Assembly (NCBI GenBank): GCA_023391775.1 | Contig: JAEWAG010000361.1 | Location: 1-5,767, forward strand | DNA from: Pseudomonadota bacterium | GTDB taxonomy: Bacteria > Pseudomonadota > Gammaproteobacteria > Xanthomonadales > Xanthomonadaceae | DNA: 5,767 nucleotides | Direction of reading: 5' to 3' | In this document: piece after piece, positions 1 through 4,618 of the stretch | How positions within the stretch are numbered: the stretch's first letter is position 1 | Layout of the letters: the number at the start of each line of letters is the position of its first letter | Notes under the pieces: generated by a model | What the model saw: the letters and a program-made list of their open reading frames with translations, nothing else | Told to the model about the DNA's origin: nothing | Database searches by the model: none | Made by a program: the position numbers and the translations under genes

Positions 1-2
1 GT

Positions 3-1595
3 GGCGACGAGCTGGCCCGGCGCCAGCATGCGTGGGCGGCCCTGCTGCTCGGCCTGCTGCTGGCGGTGGTGGTGGGGATGGCCTGGTACGTGCAACGCGT
101 GCTGGTGCGGCCGATCCGCGACCTGGCCGCGTCCGCGCGCCGGATCGAAGCGGGCGACTACAGCGTCCAGGTCCGGGCCAGCACCCGCAACGACGAGCTG
201 GGCGAGCTGGAGCGCGCCTTCAACCGGATGAGTGAAAGCGTGGCCCGCCACGACCGGGACGTCCGCCAGATCGCCTATACCGACGCCCTGACCGGGCTGA
301 CCAACCGCCTGGCCTTCCGCGAGGACCTGGACCAGCGCCTGGGCCAGATGCGCGAGTCCGGCCGCCAGCTGGCCCTGCTGTTCGCCGATATCGACGATTT
401 CAAGCGGGTCAACGACACCCTCGGCCACGAGGCCGGCGACGCGGCGCTGCTGCAGTTCGCCACCCGCATCCGCGACGCGGTGCGGCTGCACGGCGGGGAG
501 GGCGCGATGCTGGCGCGCTTTGGCGGCGACGAGTTCGTGATCCTGGTCGAAGGGGACCAGGTGCGGCCGCTGGCGACCGGCCTGGCCGAGGTGCTGGTGG
601 CAGAGCTGCGCCATCCGCTGGAGATCGAGGGCCGCCAGGTGTTCCTGGGCACCTCCATCGGCATCACCCTGTTCCCGGAGGACGCCAGCAGCGCCAGCGC
701 GCTGATGAAGAACGGCGACATCGCCATGTACCAGGCCAAGACCGCGGGCAAGAACGGCTTCCGCTTCTACAGCCGGGCGATGGACCACGCGGTCGAGCGC
801 CGCGCGCACATGGAACAGGAGCTGCGCGGCGCCTGGGAGCGCGGCGAGGTCAGCATCGTCTACCAGCCGATCTGCCGCACCAGCGATGGCAAGGTGATCG
901 GCGCGGAGGCCCTGCTGCGCTGGCAGCACCCGGTGCTGGGCACGATCGCGCCGTCGGCCTTCATCGAGGTGGCCGAGCAGAGCGGCCTGATCGACCAGCT
1001 CGGCCCGCGGGTGCTGCGCCAGGCCTGCATGGAGGCGGCGCGCTGGGTGCGCGAATCCGGCGACAGCCAGCTGTTCGTCTCGGTCAACGTGTCCCCCCGG
1101 CAGCTGCGCCATGGCGACCTGCCCGAGATCGTCGCCGGCTGCCTCCAGGAATCCGGGCTGCCGGCCGGCTGCCTGCACCTGGAGCTGACCGAGACCGCCC
1201 TGATCAGCGACGAGCTGCAGGCCGCGGCCCTGCTCACCCGGCTGCACGGCAACGGGGTGAAGGTGTGGCTGGACGACTTCGGCACCGGCTTCTCCGGCCT
1301 GAGCCACCTGCGCCGGGTCCCGGTGGATGGACTCAAGATCGACCGCAGCTTCATCGCCGACCTGCAGCGCGACCCGGACGACCTCGCCCTGACCACCGCC
1401 ATCATCGCCATGGCCCATTCGCTGGGGATCACGGTCGTGGCCGAGGGTGTGGAGAAGCAGGCCCAGTACACGCTGCTGGTCGAGCGCGGCTGCGACCTGG
1501 TGCAGGGCTACTGGCTCAGCCACCCGCTGGGCGCCACCGAATTCGCGCGGCTGCTGGTCAACGGCATCCGGCGCGACCCGGTGCTCCCGGGCTGA
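3..1595 (+). CDS. HAMP-GGDEF-EAL cyclic-di-GMP synthase/phosphodiesterase, 5' truncated by the window
   Basis: An inner-membrane enzyme expected to make and/or break cyclic di-GMP. The frame is open from the first complete codon (nt 3), giving 530 residues; the true start and any periplasmic sensor domain lie upstream. Numbering from that codon, a hydrophobic membrane helix covers about 11-30, followed by a HAMP linker (about 31-82, with the VRPIRDL and DELGEL signatures). The GGDEF domain (about 90-258) has metal-binding Asp in FADID, the FKRVND nucleotide-binding segment and an intact GGDEF at 174-178. The EAL domain (about 268-523) has EALLRW from Glu302, Asn362 in NVSPRQL, Glu394 and Glu397 in ELTE, Asp424/Asp425 in DDFGTG, Lys445, Glu481 in AEGVE and Gln501 in QGYWLSHP. 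By family knowledge both sites therefore look competent. The RxxD product-inhibition I-site expected five residues before GGDEF is absent. The gene ends 28 nt before the stop of the convergent exoD-like gene. Which activity dominates cannot be read from sequence. Confidence 0.95.
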   Translation, partial: GDELARRQHAWAALLLGLLLAVVVGMAWYVQRVLVRPIRDLAASARRIEAGDYSVQVRASTRNDELGELERAFNRMSESVARHDRDVRQIAYTDALTGLTNRLAFREDLDQRLGQMRESGRQLALLFADIDDFKRVNDTLGHEAGDAALLQFATRIRDAVRLHGGEGAMLARFGGDEFVILVEGDQVRPLATGLAEVLVAELRHPLEIEGRQVFLGTSIGITLFPEDASSASALMKNGDIAMYQAKTAGKNGFRFYSRAMDHAVERRAHMEQELRGAWERGEVSIVYQPICRTSDGKVIGAEALLRWQHPVLGTIAPSAFIEVAEQSGLIDQLGPRVLRQACMEAARWVRESGDSQLFVSVNVSPRQLRHGDLPEIVAGCLQESGLPAGCLHLELTETALISDELQAAALLTRLHGNGVKVWLDDFGTGFSGLSHLRRVPVDGLKIDRSFIADLQRDPDDLALTTAIIAMAHSLGITVVAEGVEKQAQYTLLVERGCDLVQGYWLSHPLGATEFARLLVNGIRRDPVLPG

Positions 1596-1623
1596 GGCCG
1601 GGGGCCGGGGGCTGGGCGGCAGT
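1596..1623. other. G-rich gap between convergent genes
   Basis: Only 28 nt separate the stop codons of the c-di-GMP gene and the exoD-like gene. The stretch is almost all G and C, with two five-G runs (1600-1604 and 1607-1611) and a GGG at 1614-1616. A weak inverted repeat, GGCTG at 1610-1614 against CAGCC at 1625-1629, reaches into exoD. There is no T-tract on either strand, so no standard intrinsic terminator is recognised. Transcripts from the two sides may overlap, or termination may be Rho-dependent. Confidence 0.4.
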
Positions 1624-2268
1624 TCAGCCGGAGCGGAACCGGGCCAGCCACTGGCCCGCCAGTTCAGCCAGTTCGCCCGAAACCAGGGCCATGCCGCCGA
1701 TGGTAGCGGCCGCGGCAACCCACAGCACCAGCAGCAGGGCGCCATCCCGCTCCAGCAGGGCCAGCGCGAAGAGCAGCAGCAGGCCCGCGAACAGATAGTT
1801 GGTCATCGGGATCGGCAGCGCCAGCAGCAGTCCCAGTACCAGCACCAGCAGCCCGGTGACCGGGTTGGCCAGGCGGCTGCCGACCAGCCCTTGCATGCGT
1901 GGCCGCACCAGCCGCTCCAGCCGGCCAAGCCACGGTGCGATGCGGCGGTGGAAACGCTCCAGGGTGCGCCGCCGCGGTCCGCGCCGGGCAACGAAGCCGG
2001 GCAGCCAGGGCTGGGCCAGGCCGGCCACCAGCTGCAGGCCGATCAGCATCACCAGCGGGCCGGCAACCACGCCGCCGGCGCCGGGCACCGGGATGAAGCC
2101 CGGCAGGATCGCCACGAACAGGAACATGCCGAAGGCGCTGTGGCCCAGGCCGGCCAGCAGCCGGCGCAGGGTCAGGACTTCCTGGGGGTCGCCGGCTTCG
2201 AAGGCGGCAAGCAGCCGCACCAGGCCGACGTGGCCGCCAGGGTCGCGTGCCTCAGACGGCGAGCTCAT
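1624..2268 (-). CDS. exoD: ExoD-family (exopolysaccharide synthesis ExoD) membrane protein
   Basis: A 214-residue integral membrane protein of the ExoD family, named after Sinorhizobium meliloti ExoD, which affects exopolysaccharide production, alkali sensitivity and nodule invasion; the biochemical activity is not established. Recognisable family blocks are LPGFIPVPG (55-63), the GLQLVAGLAQPWLP stretch (77-90), a basic cytosolic segment ending in RPR (122-124), LPIPMTNYLFA (151-161) and ERDG (173-176). Hydrophobic helices are predicted at about 44-60, 66-84, 138-156, 157-172 and 178-197. The ATG lies inside the last codons of the CNNM gene, giving a 17-nt overlap. A Shine-Dalgarno-like AGGA (2271-2274 on the complement) sits only 2 nt before it, unusually close, so translational coupling is likely. 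A GTG at residue 17 is an alternative start without an obvious ribosome site. Family assignment is firm; a role in exopolysaccharide in this organism is only inferred from the family name. Confidence 0.88.
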   Translation of the reverse strand: MSSPSEARDPGGHVGLVRLLAAFEAGDPQEVLTLRRLLAGLGHSAFGMFLFVAILPGFIPVPGAGGVVAGPLVMLIGLQLVAGLAQPWLPGFVARRGPRRRTLERFHRRIAPWLGRLERLVRPRMQGLVGSRLANPVTGLLVLVLGLLLALPIPMTNYLFAGLLLLFALALLERDGALLLVLWVAAAATIGGMALVSGELAELAGQWLARFRSG

Positions 2269-3592
2269 CGTCCTGTGCCGGCACTCGGGTCAACAGCAGC
2301 TTGTCGATCCGCGCGCCGTCCAGGTCCACCACCTCGATGCGCCAGCCGGCCCAGTCGAAGTGCTCGCCCACGTGCGGGATGCGGCCGAAGTGCGCGATGC
2401 ACATGCCGGCCAGGGTGTGGTAGTCGCCGTCCTCGGCATCGGGCAGGGCGGCGCCGTCCATCAGTTCGCGCAGGTCTTCGGTCGGCAGGGTGCCACCGAC
2501 CAGCAGCGAGCCGTCCTCTCGGGTGACCACCAGCGCGTCGCCGTCGTTGTGCTCCACCGCCTGCAGCCGGCCGATGATCGCGCCCATCAGGTCGTTGACC
2601 GTGACCAGGCCCCGGATCTCGCCGTACTCGTCCACCACCAGCGCCATCGACTGCTGTTCCTCGCGGAAGATCTCCAGCAGCTTCATCGCATGGGTGGACT
2701 CGGACACGAACAGGGTGTGGCGCAGCTCGCGGAACAGTTCACTCTGCAGGCCGCCGGCGCCCAGCAGCAGCGACTTGACCTCCAGCACGCCGGCGATGTC
2801 CTCGTCGCTGCCGCGGTACACCGGGTAGCGCGAGAAGCGGTGCTCGCGCATCGTCTCCAGGTTTTCCTCCAGCGGCGCGTTGGCGTCCAGCCAGGCGATG
2901 CGGTTGCGCGGCGTCATCAGGCTGTCGGCGGTGCGGTCGCCCAGGCGCATGACCCGGTTCATCATGTCGCGCTCGTGCGCGTCGATCACGCCCTGCTCGT
3001 GGCTCTCGGCCACCAGCATCCGGATTTCTTCTTCGGAGATGGTGCTGACCTGGTCCTTGCCCAGGCCCATCGCGCGCAGCACCAGGCGGGTGCTGTGCGA
3101 CAGCAGCCACACGAACGGGAAGGCGGCCCGCGCCAGCCAGCCCATGGGCATGGCCACGACCCCGGCGATCTTCTCCGGCGCGGTGATGGCCAGCCGCTTC
3201 GGCACCAGCTCGCCGAAAATCAGCGTCAGGTAGGTGATCAGTGCCACCGCCATGACCTTGCCGATCACGGCCGACCAGGGCTGGGGCTGGCCGAAAAGGG
3301 TGAAGTCCGCGCCCAGGGCGGGGAACGTCGCCTGCAGGTGCTGGGCGATGACCAGGCCGATGGCCTCGCCGCCGAACAGGCCGGTGAGGATGCCGATCAG
3401 GGTGATCCCGATCTGCACCGTGGACAGGAAGTTCTCCGGCCGCTCGGACAGCGACAGGGCCCGGGCCGCGCGCTTGCTGGCCTGCGCGAGCTGCTTGAGG
3501 CGGCTCTTGCGCGAGGTCATGACCGACATCTCCGACATGGCGAAGAAGCCGTTCAGCAGGATCAGGGCGAAAACGATCAGCAGCTCAGCCAC
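2252..3592 (-). CDS. CNNM/CorC family membrane protein (DUF21, CBS pair, CorC_HlyC), YtfL-like
   Basis: A 446-residue inner-membrane protein of the CNNM/CorC group, often labelled 'hemolysin'. Relatives are linked to Mg2+ or Co2+ efflux or tolerance. The similarly built E. coli YtfL/PaeA (447 residues) is linked to polyamine tolerance, so the substrate here is open. Residues 1-190 form the DUF21 transmembrane unit: helix 1 (3-23) with the conserved MSEMS, helix 2 (about 57-83) starting at VQIG, helix 3 (about 107-130) ending in GELVPK, and a further hydrophobic stretch at about 142-165. An acidic segment (187-209) leads to two CBS domains at about 222-275 (LMTPR, RYPVYRG) and 285-345 (MALVVDEYGEIRGLVTVNDL). 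Such CBS pairs bind adenine nucleotides in relatives. A CorC_HlyC domain (about 355-437) follows. The start is GTG at 3590-3592: an in-frame TAA (3599-3601) stands two codons upstream, and no later start keeps helix 1. Only a weak GGGG ribosome site (3602-3605) precedes it. It overlaps exoD by 17 nt and diverges from the phosphate operon. Confidence 0.93.
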   Translation of the reverse strand: MAELLIVFALILLNGFFAMSEMSVMTSRKSRLKQLAQASKRAARALSLSERPENFLSTVQIGITLIGILTGLFGGEAIGLVIAQHLQATFPALGADFTLFGQPQPWSAVIGKVMAVALITYLTLIFGELVPKRLAITAPEKIAGVVAMPMGWLARAAFPFVWLLSHSTRLVLRAMGLGKDQVSTISEEEIRMLVAESHEQGVIDAHERDMMNRVMRLGDRTADSLMTPRNRIAWLDANAPLEENLETMREHRFSRYPVYRGSDEDIAGVLEVKSLLLGAGGLQSELFRELRHTLFVSESTHAMKLLEIFREEQQSMALVVDEYGEIRGLVTVNDLMGAIIGRLQAVEHNDGDALVVTREDGSLLVGGTLPTEDLRELMDGAALPDAEDGDYHTLAGMCIAHFGRIPHVGEHFDWAGWRIEVVDLDGARIDKLLLTRVPAQDDELAV

Positions 3593-3644
3593 GCCGGGTT
3601 ACCCCGCGGCGGGCATGAGAGGGCTGGGCGAGGTGCCGGGCCGC

Positions 3645-3672
3645 GGGGGCGCGACAGGGGAGGGGGGTAGGG
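3645..3672 (+). other. Predicted G-quadruplex motif in the CNNM leader
   Basis: Four G-runs on the plus strand (3645-3649, 3657-3660, 3662-3667 and 3670-3672) are separated by loops of 7, 1 and 2 nt. This fits the canonical rule of four runs of at least three G with loops of 1-7. The G-rich strand is the template strand for the CNNM leader, between its presumed transcription start (about 3703) and its GTG. Folding could hinder RNA polymerase there; that effect is inference, and in a genome this GC-rich such motifs also arise by chance. Confidence 0.5.
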
Positions 3673-3688
3673 TCGTCGTCCATAGGGT

Positions 3689-3703
3689 GCGCCCGACGGG
3701 CGC
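3689..3703. repeat. Short GC hairpin at the predicted 5' end of the CNNM mRNA
   Basis: A perfect 6-bp inverted repeat, GCGCCC at 3689-3694 and GGGCGC at 3698-3703, encloses a 3-nt loop. If the minus-strand promoter at 3710-3718 is real, transcription would start near 3703, placing this hairpin at the extreme 5' end of the CNNM-exoD transcript. 5' hairpins of this kind can protect mRNA from decay. The repeat is directly seen; its role is inferred. Confidence 0.4.
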
Positions 3704-3709
3704 GGGGGG

Positions 3710-3718
3710 ATGATAGCA
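3710..3718 (-). promoter_or_regulatory. Predicted extended -10 promoter for CNNM-exoD
   Basis: On the minus strand the sequence reads TGCTATCAT, one mismatch from the sigma-70 extended -10 consensus TGNTATAAT. The hexamer TATCAT occupies 3710-3715 and the TG dinucleotide 3717-3718, preceded by a short T-run. No good -35 hexamer lies 16-18 bp upstream, which extended -10 promoters tolerate. Start of transcription would be near 3703, giving a leader of about 110 nt before the GTG. Confidence 0.45.
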
Positions 3719-3773
3719 AAAGCCGGAACAGGCCATGCCCGGGGTTCATGTTGCACCGCGGCAGTACCCCTGT

Positions 3774-3783
3774 CCTGCGCAGG
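3774..3783. repeat. Perfect 10-bp palindrome upstream of the DUF47 promoter
   Basis: CCTGCGCAGG is exactly self-complementary and sits immediately before the CTGTCAT element and the predicted -10 of the DUF47-pit operon, about where a -20 to -35 region operator would lie. It is flanked by CTGTCCT (3770-3776, overlapping) and CTGTCAT (3784-3790), two similar heptamers 14 nt apart. It could be a regulator site or chance; no known factor is recognised. Confidence 0.3.
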
Positions 3784-3784
3784 C

Positions 3785-3793
3785 TGTCATAAT
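3785..3793 (+). promoter_or_regulatory. Predicted extended -10 promoter for DUF47-pit, overlapping a PhoB-like half-site
   Basis: TGTCATAAT differs from the extended -10 consensus TGNTATAAT at one base; the hexamer CATAAT is 3788-3793. No strong -35 is visible at the proper distance. Transcription would begin near 3800, leaving a leader of about 37 nt with a strong ribosome site. The same bases begin CTGTCAT (3784-3790), which matches one 7-nt half of a PhoB box and is followed by AATT, a fitting AT spacer. The second half (CGCCGGA) does not match. A complete Pho box is therefore not claimed. Confidence 0.5.
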
Positions 3794-3821
3794 TCGCCGG
3801 ATCGCCCGCCCGTCCCGAGGC

Positions 3822-3827
3822 GGAGGA
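3822..3827 (+). promoter_or_regulatory. Ribosome binding site deciding the DUF47 start
   Basis: GGAGGA lies 9 nt before the ATG at 3837. It fixes that ATG as the start rather than the earlier in-frame ATG at 3735, which would place the predicted promoter inside the coding region and add 34 residues unlike the family. Confidence 0.85.
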
Positions 3828-3836
3828 CAGTCTTCG

Positions 3837-4463
3837 ATGTTCTCACTGCAGACCATTTTCGGTTCCGGCAAGCAGTTCTACACCTTGCTGGACGAGGCGG
3901 CCCTGGCGGCCCACGACAGCACCAAGGCGCTGTACGACATGATGAAGGCGGCCGACCGGCAGCCGGCCCTGGACGCCTTCAAGCTGGCCCGCCAGCGCGA
4001 GCGCACCGCCTCGGAGAAGATCAGCCAGGCCCTGGTGGACAGCTTCATCACCCCGCTGGAGCGGGAGGACATCGAGGCACTGGGGTCGGCGCTGTACAAG
4101 ATCCCCAAGCAGGTCGAGAAGTTTGCCGACCGCTATTCGCTGGCGACCCAGCACCTGGCGCACATCGACTTCGCCCCACGCGCGGCGATGCTGGAGCAGG
4201 CCGCCGGGGTGGTGGTGGAAATGGTCGCCCAGCTGCGGCACATGAACCTGGACAGGATGACCGCGCTCAACGAGAAGCTGCGTTCGATCGAGAACGAGGC
4301 CGACCGGCTGATGCTGGAGCTGTACCGGGACATCTACTCCGGACGCCTGGACCATCTGCAGATGTTCCTGCTCAAGGAATTCTTCGAGATCCTGGAAAAG
4401 GCCATCGACCGCTGCCGCGAGGCGGGCGTGGTGGCCTACCAGATCGTCCTGTCCAACAGCTGA
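3837..4463 (+). CDS. DUF47 family (TIGR00153) PhoU-like phosphate transport regulator, Pit accessory protein
   Basis: A 208-residue soluble, almost wholly helical protein of the DUF47/TIGR00153 family, distantly related to PhoU, and of usual family length. These proteins are nearly always encoded next to a Pit transporter and are thought to modulate it from the cytosol; S. meliloti orfA-pit is the classic case. The family-typical N-terminus MFSLQTIFG is present, followed by amphipathic helices. The VDSFITPLEREDIEAL block (67-82) is the family signature. Two ExxxD patterns resembling PhoU metal-binding motifs occur at Glu152-Asp156 (IENEADRL) and Glu187-Asp191 (EKAIDRC). There is no signal peptide or membrane helix. 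The start is set by a strong GGAGGA and the conserved N-terminus. It is first in an operon with pit, 148 nt downstream, probably read from the extended -10 promoter near 3785. Its stop forms TGATG with the start of a 51-codon frame. Confidence 0.93.
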   Translation: MFSLQTIFGSGKQFYTLLDEAALAAHDSTKALYDMMKAADRQPALDAFKLARQRERTASEKISQALVDSFITPLEREDIEALGSALYKIPKQVEKFADRYSLATQHLAHIDFAPRAAMLEQAAGVVVEMVAQLRHMNLDRMTALNEKLRSIENEADRLMLELYRDIYSGRLDHLQMFLLKEFFEILEKAIDRCREAGVVAYQIVLSNS

Positions 4464-4618
4464 TGGACCCGTTCGATCCTTCCGTGGTCCTGGGACGTGG
4501 CGGGGCCGGTGCGGCCCATGCCGCGCCGGGCGCGCCGTCTGCCGCATCGCGCGCCGGTAAAGCCGGCATCGTCCTCCCGGCCTGCGCCGCCGGGCTGGCA
4601 AGGAGCTCCTCATGCTGA
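4463..4618 (+). CDS. Possible 51-residue small ORF bridging DUF47 and pit (coupling ORF?)
   Basis: This frame spans the whole 148-nt gap between the DUF47 gene and pit. Its ATG (4463-4465) overlaps the DUF47 stop as TGATG, and its own TGA (4616-4618) lies just past the pit ATG (4612-4614), a 7-nt overlap. Such end-to-end arrangement would allow termination-reinitiation from DUF47 through to pit. The 51-residue product is rich in Ala, Gly, Ser and Pro, has no recognisable domain and no membrane helix, and has no Shine-Dalgarno of its own. About three quarters of its third codon positions are G or C, lower than the flanking genes appear, which argues against strong coding constraint. It may be a non-conserved coupling frame or chance. 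The same gap holds a 5-bp inverted repeat (GCCGG 4553-4557, CCGGC 4563-4567, loop TAAAG) without a T-run, and no visible promoter. Confidence 0.25.
   Translation: MDPFDPSVVLGRGGAGAAHAAPGAPSAASRAGKAGIVLPACAAGLARSSSC
4601..4605 (+). promoter_or_regulatory. Ribosome binding site of pit, inside a 10-bp palindrome
   Basis: AGGAG stands 6 nt before the pit ATG, a good match and spacing that support this start. It is the first half of a perfect palindrome, AGGAGCTCCT (4601-4610). A loopless hairpin cannot form, so strong self-occlusion is not expected. Confidence 0.8.

Larger units (their letters stand above)
3593..3836. other. Divergent intergenic control region
   Basis: This 244-bp gap separates the minus-strand CNNM-exoD unit from the plus-strand DUF47-pit unit. 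It holds one extended -10 candidate on each strand, about 72 bp apart, and a G-rich leader half (3620-3672) on the CNNM side. It also holds a GC hairpin, a perfect 10-bp palindrome and the ribosome site of the DUF47 gene. The segment around 3710-3800 is visibly richer in A/T than the surrounding coding DNA, as expected for promoters. No convincing small gene was found in it. Confidence 0.75.

Noticed and set aside
1610..1629. Inverted repeat GGCTG...CAGCC between the convergent genes as an intrinsic terminator
   Set aside because: The stem is only 5 bp with a long loop and there is no T-run on either strand.
1799..3670. A 623-codon open frame on the plus strand, antisense to the CNNM and exoD genes
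   Set aside because: It is His/Gln/Arg/Ala-rich with no domain, and fully opposite two clear membrane-protein genes. Long antisense frames are normal at this GC content.
3770..3790. A complete Pho box made from CTGTCCT and CTGTCAT
   Set aside because: The heptamers are 14 nt apart instead of 11, and the separating bases are GC-rich rather than AT-rich. Only a half-site is noted.
3735..3836. Upstream in-frame ATG as an N-terminal extension of the DUF47 protein
   Set aside because: The extra 34 residues do not resemble the family, the extension would contain the predicted promoter, and a strong GGAGGA points to the ATG at 3837.
3710..4462. Plus-strand frame running through the DUF47 gene in a different phase
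   Set aside because: This is a shadow of the DUF47 gene, rich in Gly/Arg/Pro/Ala. Only its tail from 4463 is discussed, because of the coupling geometry.
4529..4536. GGCGCGCC palindrome in the gap before pit
   Set aside because: An 8-bp GC palindrome is expected by chance in DNA of this composition and has no link to a visible signal.
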